From contig NZ_LR884459.1 of NCBI RefSeq assembly GCF_904848165.1, forward strand, positions 2,666,001-2,730,000: a stretch of 64,000 bases of DNA, read 5' to 3'. Position 1 is the stretch's first letter; each line of letters opens with the position of its first letter. Made by a program: the position numbers and the translations under genes. The DNA comes from Psychrobacter arenosus. GTDB lineage: Bacteria > Pseudomonadota > Gammaproteobacteria > Pseudomonadales > Moraxellaceae. This document shows positions 1-8,798 of the stretch, piece after piece. A model generated the notes under the pieces. That model made no database searches. It saw only the letters and a list, made by a program, of their open reading frames with translations, and was not told where the DNA came from.

Positions 1-84
1 ATAGGGCGAGCTATACCTACCATCAAGAGTCGCTATCACCGTATTTAAAACGTTATACAGTGACAGGGATAGCCACCAGTCTGA

Positions 85-1203
85 CTAAACCTTAAGGTAT
101 TGAGAATGCTTCCATTGCTGCACCTTCACTTGGGCTTCTAACCCATCCAAGGCATCCTCAATTAACGATTTTACGACCAAATCCAAAGCCGGGTTGTTCA
201 TATCTAGCGTAACAATACCATGCACGACTTCCTGCAATACCTTATCCAAGGATTGCGATTCAAGCAAGCGTTTATTCAAAGAGAGGGCGACATTTTCACC
301 GACATGCTGACCAATCTGCGATAGCTGCCCAGCAATGAGGCTCCCCGCTATAGGAATCAGTTTAAGATAACGATTGATTTCCGGAGTATTGGCCAAGCCT
401 TCCTGTACCGCGGCGCCCACCTCTGTGGCTAGAAATTGCGAGACGGCAGGTGGGGCAGCACTGCCTGGCTTGGCTGTGATATGCGGCTCAATGACTTGTT
501 TTAGTAAGGCGACTAGGGCGGCTTCAACCTCAACTTGATTGCGTTGAATCGTCTTGGCTATCAGGGCTCTTGAGGCCTCAGTATCCTGAAACTGATGGCG
601 GATGTTGCTCAGACCAGTCAGGATAACGCGGTCAGACAGCTCTTCTAAAACCACCTCAAAATAGAATTTACCGGTAGCCAACCAAGAGGCCGGCAGCACT
701 TGATAGCCTAGCTGATAGAGACGGTGACCAATAATCACAGCTCGCAGTAAACGCAGCGCGCGCAATTGCGGTAAACAGCCCAACACCTCGTACCAATGCG
801 CAAACGGAAAGAAAAACCAACGATAATAGCGTTTGTTTTTAATGGCGAGCGCCCAACGTACCAACAGCTCAGAGACTAGAAATACTGTAAAGATACCTCC
901 TGCACCGCGCAGTGGTTCGTGGATATGCTCGCGGTAATACATCAACCAACCTACTAGCGTCATAGCGCTAGTATTGGCTTCGAAACTCAACCTAGCAATC
1001 AGCTGTGAGAAGGTGGCACTCATGAAAATATTATCGAGGGTGATTAGGCTAAGGTCGATGACAATGAGCACGACCATAGCGATATCGTAAATGAGCTTGG
1101 GCTTACTGGGTTTGGTAGGCTTATCACTAATAAGCTTAGGGTCAGTAGGCTTAGGGTCAGACGAGTCGGAGGGCGGCACGGCGGCCACCTCAGTAACAGA
1201 CAT
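85..1203 (-). CDS. Membrane protein with S4-like arginine-rich helix, function unknown
   Basis: Unrecognised 372-residue protein. A hydrophilic, proline- and lysine-rich N-terminus (about 1-38) is followed by hydrophobic segments near 39-60, 78-90 and 103-118. A helix around 147-165 has arginines at regular spacing (LRALRLLRAV), as in the S4 segment of voltage-sensor domains. The C-terminal half is soluble and helical, with no second pore-like region that I can see. This suggests an ion-channel-like sensor module fused to a cytoplasmic domain, but that is inference from composition. The ATG start at 1203 is preceded by a weak ribosome site (GAGCGCCTCTAT). It stands alone, reading away from the next gene. 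Confidence 0.6.
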   Translation of the reverse strand: MSVTEVAAVPPSDSSDPKPTDPKLISDKPTKPSKPKLIYDIAMVVLIVIDLSLITLDNIFMSATFSQLIARLSFEANTSAMTLVGWLMYYREHIHEPLRGAGGIFTVFLVSELLVRWALAIKNKRYYRWFFFPFAHWYEVLGCLPQLRALRLLRAVIIGHRLYQLGYQVLPASWLATGKFYFEVVLEELSDRVILTGLSNIRHQFQDTEASRALIAKTIQRNQVEVEAALVALLKQVIEPHITAKPGSAAPPAVSQFLATEVGAAVQEGLANTPEINRYLKLIPIAGSLIAGQLSQIGQHVGENVALSLNKRLLESQSLDKVLQEVVHGIVTLDMNNPALDLVVKSLIEDALDGLEAQVKVQQWKHSQYLKV

Positions 1204-1542
1204 ATAGAGGCGCTCAATAGGAGTGGCTAAGGGAGATTAGGGTAGGTAAGTTACGGCATTTATTCAGTAGGTATAGTGAATTGACTGACAAAAAAAATCA
1301 AGAGATTGCGTAGTTTGATTGATTAACGAGGGTTAATGCTTGTGGCGTATTTAACCAATGGTTCGTTGAGTGGTAGTTGTAAACAAGATTGACTATAGCT
1401 CCCTTTAAAAGACCAAACGGTAACATACAGCATTCCCCTATTAAGAGAATACTGCACTTACGGTTTATTCATCATTAGCTACCTGTTACTAGCTACCAAT
1501 CTTTATTAAAAGCCCCTTAGCGGAGCATGAGTCTAGTAGCGA
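1204..1542. other. Intergenic, AT-rich, nothing recognised
   Basis: Lies between two minus-strand genes, so it should hold the promoter of the membrane protein and the 3' end of the acyltransferase transcript. I see no convincing terminator hairpin or conserved site. Confidence 0.4.
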
Positions 1543-2496
1543 TTAATCTGCTTTTGGCGTAGCGAATTCTGCCAGCATAGTGTCGATGAGCGCATCTTTT
1601 TTGGCCCACACATCATCCAACCAAGTAAACATTTCTGCCTTAACCTCAGCGTCTTTCTCATAATTACCCGCCACAATAGCGTCAAATAAAGGCTTAGGCA
1701 TATCAATATGGCGCACATCAACGCCAAGACGAGTGATATCGCCTTTCCAGAGGTCGGCATAGTTAGGTTTGCCGTCTGGATATACGATAGTCATGTCTAA
1801 AATACCATCGATTTGACTGCCTAACGCACTGATAGCTAAAGATAAACCACCGGCCTTAGGTTTTAATAAATACTTATAGGGAGAGGCTTGTTTGGCTTTC
1901 TTTTCTGGGGTAAAGCGGGTGCCTTCAAGATAATTAAGCAAGGTAAATGGCTTGTCTTTTAACAACTCGCAGGCGCGCTTGGCTTCGATGATGTCTTGGT
2001 CTTTAAGCGCCGGGTTTTTAGCAATCGCCTCTTTGGAATGGCGGCGCATCATAGGAAAGTCTAAGAAATAAAAGGCTTGGCCCACAATAGGAATGTAAAT
2101 AAGCTCAAACTTGGTAAAAAAGCGTGTTAAAGGTAAGCGGTCTTCGCTGATATATTGCACGATACTGGTATCTACCCAAGATTGATGGTTAGAAATCAAC
2201 AGATATTGACCATCAGGACGGACATTATCAGGCAAATTAATACGCCAATCTTTTTTGGGCAATAGATTATCAATGACTGCGTTATTACTGCGAATCCAAT
2301 GGTCAGCAATGCGAATCACAGTAGCGTCTGCGATTTTTGCCCCCGTTAGAATTTTAGTCGCTCCCATAAACCAAAGGGGTAGGCCGCCGCCAAAACTATT
2401 GGCTAAAATGACCCCAGTGGCGGCGCTGAATGAAACGGCTTTACCAAGTTTAGGTTTTTTATTATGAAGACGTTGGATGAATGAAGCTGCACGCAT
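1543..2496 (-). CDS. 1-acyl-sn-glycerol-3-phosphate acyltransferase family protein (PlsC/YihG-like)
   Basis: Acyl-transfer enzyme of the PlsC superfamily, which acylates lysophosphatidate or related lipids at the inner membrane. Visible motifs are the catalytic HX4D box (NHQSWVD, His104/Asp109), FFTKFEL near 127 (the second block) and EGTRF at 191-195, which binds the glycerol phosphate. A hydrophobic segment at 22-50 anchors the N-terminus. At 317 residues and with this motif spacing it looks like the longer YihG type rather than the housekeeping 240-residue PlsC. The exact acceptor cannot be read from sequence. Start ATG at 2496 follows GCAGAGATA; single gene. Confidence 0.85.
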   Translation of the reverse strand: MRAASFIQRLHNKKPKLGKAVSFSAATGVILANSFGGGLPLWFMGATKILTGAKIADATVIRIADHWIRSNNAVIDNLLPKKDWRINLPDNVRPDGQYLLISNHQSWVDTSIVQYISEDRLPLTRFFTKFELIYIPIVGQAFYFLDFPMMRRHSKEAIAKNPALKDQDIIEAKRACELLKDKPFTLLNYLEGTRFTPEKKAKQASPYKYLLKPKAGGLSLAISALGSQIDGILDMTIVYPDGKPNYADLWKGDITRLGVDVRHIDMPKPLFDAIVAGNYEKDAEVKAEMFTWLDDVWAKKDALIDTMLAEFATPKAD

Positions 2497-3030
2497 AATT
2501 ATCTCTGCAAATGAATGACATTTTATAGACCAATCTACCAGACGCGACCTTGCAAACCCTTAAGGGGAAAGAAAATAAGCATAGCATAGTTGCTAGTGAA
2601 TCATAGTGGCAAGTGGCGTATAGTCGCTAGCGGATAAAGGGGTTGGTCGTTATTATTAGATTGCACAATTAAGATTATATCAGTGTACGCTTGTTGTACT
2701 AGTGCTTAGTATGAACGCAATAGATTTATCTCTTCCGACTAAATCTATAGTGGCAAGCCGCTAAGTATATTTCGATAAGTTTATAAGGAAAGACAGCCGA
2801 GCCGAATCCTAATGATAAAAATGCCAGTAAAGGTAATAAGCGCACTACTTATACAGAGATGTGACAAAATATTACACACAGTTAGATTGCACTTGGGATA
2901 ATAGGAAACGATAAAGACGAGTTATTTATCTTAAAAAAACAACACTTAAAAGCTGATTTGCCCGGACTGACACTTTATTGTAGCAGTCATTATATGGTGA
3001 GCGGCTTGTCACAAATATGAGGAATATATT
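2497..3030. other. Divergent intergenic region, acyltransferase / OmpA-like lipoprotein
   Basis: AT-rich 534 bp between divergently read genes; it must carry both promoters. No open frame with a ribosome site and no recognisable RNA were found. Confidence 0.4.
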
Positions 3031-3684
3031 ATGCGTAACCAACTTATGATTGCTGCTGTCGCTTCTAGCATGATGCTAGCCGGTTGTGCTACTGATCCAA
3101 CCACGGGTCAAACGCAAATCAATAAAGGCGCTCTTGGCGCCCTTGCTGGTGGTCTAGGCGGTGCAGCTATTTCTAAAGCCACAGGCGGCGAAAAAACAGG
3201 CCGTGATGCTGCCATTGGTGCTGCTGTTGGTGGTGGTATTGGTCTGTATATGCAGAACCAAGCCAATAAGCTTAAGCAACAAATGCAAGGTACTGGTGTT
3301 TCTGTACAACAGAATCCAAATGGTAACATTGATCTAGTTATGCCAGGTAGCATCACGTTTGCTTTTGATGACGCTACTTTGAACAACGCGTTCAAACCAA
3401 CTTTAGACAAATTGGCTTCTACACTAGTTGAGTATAACCAAAACACTATCACTATCGCGGGTCATACCGATAGTAAAGGTGATGCGGGTTATAACATGAA
3501 CCTATCTCAGCAACGTGCTAACGCTGTAGCCAGCTACTTAAGCCAACGTGGTGTTTCTTATAACCGTATCCAAGTTATCCCATACGGTGAGTCACGTCCA
3601 GTAGCTAACAACAACACAGAAGCGGGTCGTCAGCAAAACCGTCGTGTTGAGCTAACGCTTAATGCTCCACAAAGTGTTAACTAG
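3031..3684 (+). CDS. OmpA-family lipoprotein (YiaD-like)
   Basis: Outer-membrane lipoprotein that binds peptidoglycan non-covalently. The signal peptide ends in a lipobox (MMLAGC, Cys19). A glycine-rich membrane-associated stretch (about 33-75, GALAGGLGG) follows, then an OmpA C-terminal domain (about 105-212) with the binding signature GHTDSKG and NLSQQRANAV. Length 217 matches YiaD/Pal-like proteins. RBS GAGGAATATATT precedes the ATG. It is monocistronic: a strong terminator follows. It probably stabilises the envelope; YiaD in E. coli is linked to outer-membrane assembly stress. Confidence 0.88.
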   Translation: MRNQLMIAAVASSMMLAGCATDPTTGQTQINKGALGALAGGLGGAAISKATGGEKTGRDAAIGAAVGGGIGLYMQNQANKLKQQMQGTGVSVQQNPNGNIDLVMPGSITFAFDDATLNNAFKPTLDKLASTLVEYNQNTITIAGHTDSKGDAGYNMNLSQQRANAVASYLSQRGVSYNRIQVIPYGESRPVANNNTEAGRQQNRRVELTLNAPQSVN

Positions 3685-3779
3685 AATTAGCTAACCTAGT
3701 AGAAATAGTTGCTAAGAAATAGTCTCTATTTGATAGCCTGCTCAAAAACAGAGGTAATTAGTTTTTGAGTAAGTTAGCG

Positions 3780-3807
3780 AAAGCCGGCCTTAGGGTCGGC
3801 TTTTTTA
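3780..3807 (+). terminator. Rho-independent terminator of the OmpA-like gene
   Basis: GC-rich stem AAGCCGGCC / GGTCGGCTT with a TTAG loop, one G-U pair, then a run of six T. Confidence 0.85.
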
Positions 3808-3823
3808 TGGGCAAAATTTAGTT

Positions 3824-3843
3824 TGATAATCGTTCTCAATAAC
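3824..3843 (+). promoter_or_regulatory. Candidate Fur box upstream of the imelysin cluster
   Basis: TGATAATCGTTCTCA matches the Fur 7-1-7 core (TGATAAT-N-ATTATCA) at 12 of the 14 arm positions, and 13 of 19 in the classic 19-bp consensus. It lies about 100 bp before an imelysin gene, a family regularly under iron control. Binding by Fur is inferred. Confidence 0.65.
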
Positions 3844-3940
3844 ACTATAATTACCATTATTCATGAATTTTACTTGAATTAGTTGTTACTTTATTGATTA
3901 AAATTATTAACTTATTATTTATTCGTCTTTAAGGATTTGC

Positions 3941-5413
3941 ATGCAAAATCATTCGTCTATGACCACTAGTGCGACCATTCGACCTTCTAAAGCGTTGCCG
4001 ATGGCAGTCGCTATCGCTCTCGCAGGACTATTAAGCATCACAGGTTGTACGAAAAAGGCAGATGAGGAGTCAGTGGCAGCAGACAATGCGCAAGTAGTAG
4101 AGACCGCTGATAGTGAGACTGTAGCCGCCAATGCAAACGATGCCCACATCGATCGTTTGGCGATTAGCTACGCTAATATGGCCCAAGCCGCCTATGAAGA
4201 CTCCTTAGCCGAAGCTAAAAAATTACAAGCGGCTATCGACACTTTTGTAGCAACGCCAACTGAAGAAAACTTAGCAGCCGCAAAAGCCGCCTATAAAGCC
4301 GCACGTCAGCCTTACTCACAAACTGAAGTTTTCCGTTTTGATGAAGGCTTTGTCACTTCCGATGATAAACGTAAAATTGGCAGCATCGATGGTTGGGAAG
4401 GGCAGTTGAATGCTTGGCCATTGGATGAAGCGCTAATCGATTACGTAAGCGACAGCTACGAAGGCGAATATAATGCTAAAGAAAACATCATCAATAGCGA
4501 TAGCATTAAAGTCGGCAGTGTGAGTCAAGATACTAAACAAATCACGCCTGAGCTATTGGCTGAGATGAATGAGATTGGTGGTAGTGAGGCCAACGTGACC
4601 ACGGGTTACCATGCCATTGAGTTCTTATTATGGGGGCAAGATTTGAATGGTACAGGGCCTGGTGCCGGCGAGCGCCCAGTTAGTGATTATCTAACGGAAG
4701 ATGGGAAGTGCACCAGCGGTGATATGATTAACGAAGGGGTGACTATTTGTGAGAGCCGTGGTACCTATCTAAAAGCCGCTGCTGCCTTATTGGTAAATGA
4801 TTTAACCGATATGGTTGCTGAATGGCAGCCTGACAGTACCAATACCTTGCGCAGTGATTTTATGTCCCGCAAAAACAGCAATGCTTTGCGCCAAATCATG
4901 TACCAAATGGGCAGCTTATCGTTAGGTGAGCTCGCCTCAGAACGCATGCAGGTGGCTTTTGTCACCGGCTCTACCGAAGATGAGCACGAGTGCTTCAGTG
5001 ATTTGACCCATCTAAGCTATGCTAATAATGCACGCGGTATCGACAACGTCTTTAATGGCAGCTATAAAACGGTAGCGGGGGAATCTATTGGCGGCTACGG
5101 CATCAAACAGTACTTGATGGACAGTGGTCATAAAGCTGAAGCGGATAAACTAGCCGCTGACTTTAATAAAGTGGCTGATAGCTTCAACACTATCGTGACT
5201 AAAGGCGAAAAAGACGGCATTAAAGTCGATCAAATGATTGCCACGGTCGGTCAGGCCAGTAAGCATGGTATCTCTGCTGAAGAGCAAACGCAGCGCCGTA
5301 GTTGGATGGAAGCGGCTATCAATGACTTAAAACAAGTGACCGTAGGCATTGAAAATGCGGCTAAAGCCGTTGGTATTGATAATTTAGATGCTGATGCAGG
5401 GTCAATGTTTTAA
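3941..5413 (+). CDS. Imelysin-family lipoprotein (iron-regulated protein A type, M75)
   Basis: Periplasmic or outer-membrane-anchored imelysin. These proteins are related to EfeO/ICMP and are linked to iron acquisition; the proposed peptidase activity is unproven. A signal peptide ends at lipobox LSITGC (Cys36). The family motif GxHxxE is present as GYHAIE at 222-227, followed by FLLWGQDL. Two all-helical repeats fill 70-485. The 490-residue length fits the longer IrpA-like class. RBS AAGGATTTGC precedes the ATG. It heads a cluster with a di-haem oxidase, a second imelysin and a DUF1513 protein, and a Fur-box candidate sits upstream. Confidence 0.88.
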   Translation: MQNHSSMTTSATIRPSKALPMAVAIALAGLLSITGCTKKADEESVAADNAQVVETADSETVAANANDAHIDRLAISYANMAQAAYEDSLAEAKKLQAAIDTFVATPTEENLAAAKAAYKAARQPYSQTEVFRFDEGFVTSDDKRKIGSIDGWEGQLNAWPLDEALIDYVSDSYEGEYNAKENIINSDSIKVGSVSQDTKQITPELLAEMNEIGGSEANVTTGYHAIEFLLWGQDLNGTGPGAGERPVSDYLTEDGKCTSGDMINEGVTICESRGTYLKAAAALLVNDLTDMVAEWQPDSTNTLRSDFMSRKNSNALRQIMYQMGSLSLGELASERMQVAFVTGSTEDEHECFSDLTHLSYANNARGIDNVFNGSYKTVAGESIGGYGIKQYLMDSGHKAEADKLAADFNKVADSFNTIVTKGEKDGIKVDQMIATVGQASKHGISAEEQTQRRSWMEAAINDLKQVTVGIENAAKAVGIDNLDADAGSMF

Positions 5414-5470
5414 GCGGTTCTAAGCGGTTTTAGGCGGTTCTAGGCAGTTTTAAGCGGCTCTAAACCGTTG
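5411..5470 (+). repeat. Six-copy 10-bp tandem repeat starting at the stop codon
   Basis: Consensus TAAGCGGTTY repeated about six times in exact 10-bp register (TAAGCGGTTC, TAAGCGGTTT, TAGGCGGTTC, TAGGCAGTTT, TAAGCGGCTC, TAAACCGTTG). The first TAA is the imelysin stop codon. Confidence 0.85.
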
Positions 5471-5852
5471 TAACCAGTATTGCTTTAACAGCGACTCTTA
5501 ATAGTCATTAGCGGCATTATCCTCACACTGTCAGAGCATTCTGGCGGTGTGTTCGCGTTTTTACCTTTCTCTAAGCTCTAACCTATTATGGGTTTTCACT
5601 ATTATCTAAGTTTAGCGATCGTTTTTTAAAAGTGCTTTTTAGATAAAAGTAGGGTCACAGAAAAGGCTGTTTAGGTAAAGGGGGATTCAGGTAAAATAAC
5701 CCCCATTATTAGTGCTTCTATTATAGAGCGGGTTAGACATAGCGATAGGAAGTAAAGGGTCAGGGACGAATTCAGGTGAGTTGGGCCATAGGCCAAGCTG
5801 CATAAGCACAAGTTAGGTCTTATCAGTAGTACCCTAAAGGAACTAGAATTAA
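5414..5852. other. Intergenic within the iron cluster
   Basis: Holds the 10-bp repeat and the hairpin listed separately. The remaining 290 bp up to the di-haem gene is AT-rich and could carry a second promoter; no clear -35/-10 pair or Fur box was seen. Confidence 0.4.
5524..5561 (+). terminator. Long hairpin after the imelysin gene; partial terminator or processing site
   Basis: Twelve-bp stem CACACTGTCAGA / TCTGGCGGTGTG with two G-U pairs and a GCAT loop, then TTCGCG and a T run (5558-5562). The T tract is offset by six bases, so this could terminate, attenuate, or protect the upstream message. Confidence 0.5.
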
Positions 5853-7472
5853 ATGGTTATAACGTCTCGTGATAAAGTAACAGCAGCTACACCTTTGACC
5901 TCTTTGCGTCCTAGTGGGCTTATGCTGAGCGGTATACTGTGCAGCTTGTTAACCTTAACCGCCTGTGCGCCTAATAATACTGACCAAGATAAAACCGCAG
6001 ATACTGAGCTAGATGCTCGCGCACAAACCCTTGAGCAATTGGCCGGCGTGCCTTATAAGACGCTACTCACCTTCGATCCGCAAGAGGTCAAACAGGGTGG
6101 TGACACGGGTATTACTATCACTACCAGCGAGAGTTACTCCAAACCTTCCTCAAATATCCCTGCCTCGCGTAAAGGCGATTTCTTCATTGGCAATGCTTTT
6201 TTTCGGCAACCTTGGGTGGTCGCGCCCGCCAGTACAGACAGCCGTGATGGGCTAGGGCCCTTGTTTAATGTGGCGGCTTGCCAGTCTTGCCATATAAAAG
6301 ATGGTCGTGGCCATGCGCCTATGAGTGCTGAGGACGACGCCGACAGTTTGCTGATTCGTTTGGCTATGCCCGCAACCACGTCTGAGCAACAACAGCAGCT
6401 ACAGAACTCTTTAGTTGAAAAAATACCGCATGCGGTCTATGGCGGCCAGCTACAAGACCGCGGGATTCAGGGCGTTGCGGCAGAAGCGCGCGTCCAAGTA
6501 AAATGGACTCCTGTACCGGTAAAATTTGCCGATGGTCATGTCGAGACTTTACGCCGACCTACTTATACCTTGAGCAATCCCGGTTATGGCGATTTTGACC
6601 CTGAGCTGATGGTTTCACCTAGAATAGCGCTGCCCATGATTGGTCTGGGGTTATTAGAGCAAATTCCAGAGGCTGATATTAAACGTCAGGCGGATGCCAA
6701 AGACAAAGACGGCAACGGCGTCACGGGTAAATACAACTGGGTATTGGACCCACAAACCGGCAAAACCGCTTTAGGGCGTTTTGGTTGGAAAGCGGGACAG
6801 ACGCGTTTATTAACGCAAAATCAAAGTGCCTTTAACGAAGATATGGGGTTGACCTCGAGAATTCGCCCAATAGAATCTTGCACGAAAAATCAGCCCGATT
6901 GCCTAAAGGCGCCTACGGGTGCGGATGAGCAAGGCGATGGTGGTCCGCCGGTTGAGGTCAGCAATGATGTGGCTAAGTTTGTAGAGTTCTATACGCGCAA
7001 CTTAGCGGTACCGCATCGCCGTAATGCTGACGATCCGGTGGTATTGGCCGGTAAAAAACAGTTTTACGATATGGGCTGTATACAGTGCCATACCCCGCGC
7101 TATAAGCTGCCGACTACTGATGATGACCGCCTAGAGCAACACGGACAAATTATCTACCCTTATACCGATATGCTTTTGCATGATATGGGCGATGATTTAG
7201 CGGACCGGACGATAGCAGGTAAGTTGCCGCCTAAGAGTGCGCAAGTTGAATTTTTGGCCAATTCTTTTGAATGGCGTACCCCAGCGTTATGGGGTATAGG
7301 CTTGGCACAAACGGTCGATGCCCAAGCGACTTTCTTACACGATGGGCGCGCGCGTACGCCGATGGAGGCCGTGCTATGGCATGGCGGCGAGGCTGAGCAA
7401 CAAAAACAGCAAGTCCTTAAGCTTGACAAAAAAGGCCGAGAAGCGCTCAATGATTTTTTACTGTCTTTATAA
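5853..7472 (+). CDS. Di-haem oxidoreductase, putative thiol oxidoreductase (lipoprotein)
   Basis: Periplasmic c-type cytochrome of the di-haem oxidoreductase family (COG3488). Lipobox LTLTAC gives Cys38. Two haem sites are visible: CQSCH at 143-147 and CIQCH at 409-413; FLHDGRARTPMEAVLWHGGE near the C-terminus is the conserved end of the family, with LWHGG supplying a probable axial or active-site His. The substrate is not known; the protein is repeatedly found between two imelysin genes, so a redox step in periplasmic iron handling is inferred. RBS AAAGGAACTAGAATTAA precedes the ATG. The length of 539 is typical. Confidence 0.85.
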   Translation: MVITSRDKVTAATPLTSLRPSGLMLSGILCSLLTLTACAPNNTDQDKTADTELDARAQTLEQLAGVPYKTLLTFDPQEVKQGGDTGITITTSESYSKPSSNIPASRKGDFFIGNAFFRQPWVVAPASTDSRDGLGPLFNVAACQSCHIKDGRGHAPMSAEDDADSLLIRLAMPATTSEQQQQLQNSLVEKIPHAVYGGQLQDRGIQGVAAEARVQVKWTPVPVKFADGHVETLRRPTYTLSNPGYGDFDPELMVSPRIALPMIGLGLLEQIPEADIKRQADAKDKDGNGVTGKYNWVLDPQTGKTALGRFGWKAGQTRLLTQNQSAFNEDMGLTSRIRPIESCTKNQPDCLKAPTGADEQGDGGPPVEVSNDVAKFVEFYTRNLAVPHRRNADDPVVLAGKKQFYDMGCIQCHTPRYKLPTTDDDRLEQHGQIIYPYTDMLLHDMGDDLADRTIAGKLPPKSAQVEFLANSFEWRTPALWGIGLAQTVDAQATFLHDGRARTPMEAVLWHGGEAEQQKQQVLKLDKKGREALNDFLLSL

Positions 7473-7637
7473 CTGAGCAGTTTCCACTATTAATATTGCT
7501 AGTTTACGATAGTTCTAAAAGAAGATTTTATACAATTTACTGTCCTGTTCATTAGGCTGTTGTCCCGCTCTCGATTATAGGGCTGGCGCGGTGATAATGG
7601 GTGCAATACACCGTAAGACTCCGATAACGAGACCTTT

Positions 7638-8795
7638 ATGAAAAAACATCACGCCATTGCTATGGCCATCTCTGCGCTGAGTGCTGGTCTACTAATCAGC
7701 TGCGCTAAACCCAATGATGACGCTGCAAATCCTGATGCCGCCGCTAGCGAAAATAAAGTGAGTAATGAGCAAGCCGCCCAGCAGACGCCGGCTAGCGACG
7801 CAGCCAGTGCTAGCAAAATTACCCCGGTAACGATTTCAGCAGACACGCAAAAGGCCTACCTGACGCACGTGGCTGATGACATTGTGGTGCCTGCTTATGG
7901 CGATGCTGCTGCCCAAAGCCAAGCGTTACACGATTTAGCCAGTAAGCATTGTGCGAGCGGTAGTGTAGAAGGTGCGCCGTTGACCGAGCTGCGTGAGCAG
8001 TGGCTTAAACTAGCGCAAGCTTGGGCTAGTGCTGAGATGATTAATTTTGGTCCAGCGACGCAAAGCATGAGCAACCTCTATATCAATTACTATCCTGATG
8101 AGCGCGGTCTAGTGCATAGCGGAGTTGCTGATTTAATCGCTGCCAATCCTAAGCTGACGCCTACACAACTGGCACAAGAGAGTGCTATTGTACAAGGGGT
8201 GCCAGGATTAGAAGAAGCGCTCTATGCCAATGACCGTTTGGATGCGGCGCAGTGTGCTTACGTCATTAGTGCCAGTGAAGCTTTGACCACCCGCCTTAAA
8301 GATATCGAAGCGACTTGGCAAAAAGAGTCAGTGAGTCTGTTAGCTATTGATCAGACTGCCAGTTCAGACCAAGGTCTAAACCAGTGGGCTAACTCTTTGT
8401 TATCGCTGATTGAAACTATGAAATCGAGCGCTATCGAGCAGCCATTGGGCTTAAACGGTAAGAGTAAAGGCCATGTGCCGGCAGTAACAGCAGGACAAAG
8501 CCGCGCTATTATTAATGCCAAACTCGCTACTCTCAATCAAGCGTTTACTGATCCGGTCTTAACCGCCATTTTAAGCCGTGATAATACCGATACTGCGGTA
8601 GGTGATAAGCTATCGACCGCGCTAGCCGATACCAGCACGCTGTTGGCACAAATGCCAGAAGACATCAGCCAAGCGGATAAAGCGACGCAACAGCAGCTTT
8701 ATGACCACTTGACTACGGTCACGCAAATTATCAAACGTGAACTGATTCCTACCTTAGGTATCCGGGTCGGCTTTAATAGCACCGATGGCGATTAA
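7638..8795 (+). CDS. Second imelysin-family lipoprotein
   Basis: Companion imelysin, 385 residues, with lipobox LLISC (Cys22) and an alanine/aspartate-rich linker to about 70. At the place of the GxHxxE motif it reads GVPGLEEALY (near residues 194-203): the glutamate is kept but histidine is replaced, as I recall for many second imelysins in this arrangement. This suggests a binding rather than peptidase role. It follows the di-haem gene by 165 bp and ends 3 bp before the DUF1513 gene, so those two are co-translated. Confidence 0.82.
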   Translation: MKKHHAIAMAISALSAGLLISCAKPNDDAANPDAAASENKVSNEQAAQQTPASDAASASKITPVTISADTQKAYLTHVADDIVVPAYGDAAAQSQALHDLASKHCASGSVEGAPLTELREQWLKLAQAWASAEMINFGPATQSMSNLYINYYPDERGLVHSGVADLIAANPKLTPTQLAQESAIVQGVPGLEEALYANDRLDAAQCAYVISASEALTTRLKDIEATWQKESVSLLAIDQTASSDQGLNQWANSLLSLIETMKSSAIEQPLGLNGKSKGHVPAVTAGQSRAIINAKLATLNQAFTDPVLTAILSRDNTDTAVGDKLSTALADTSTLLAQMPEDISQADKATQQQLYDHLTTVTQIIKRELIPTLGIRVGFNSTDGD

Positions 8796-8798
8796 GTC

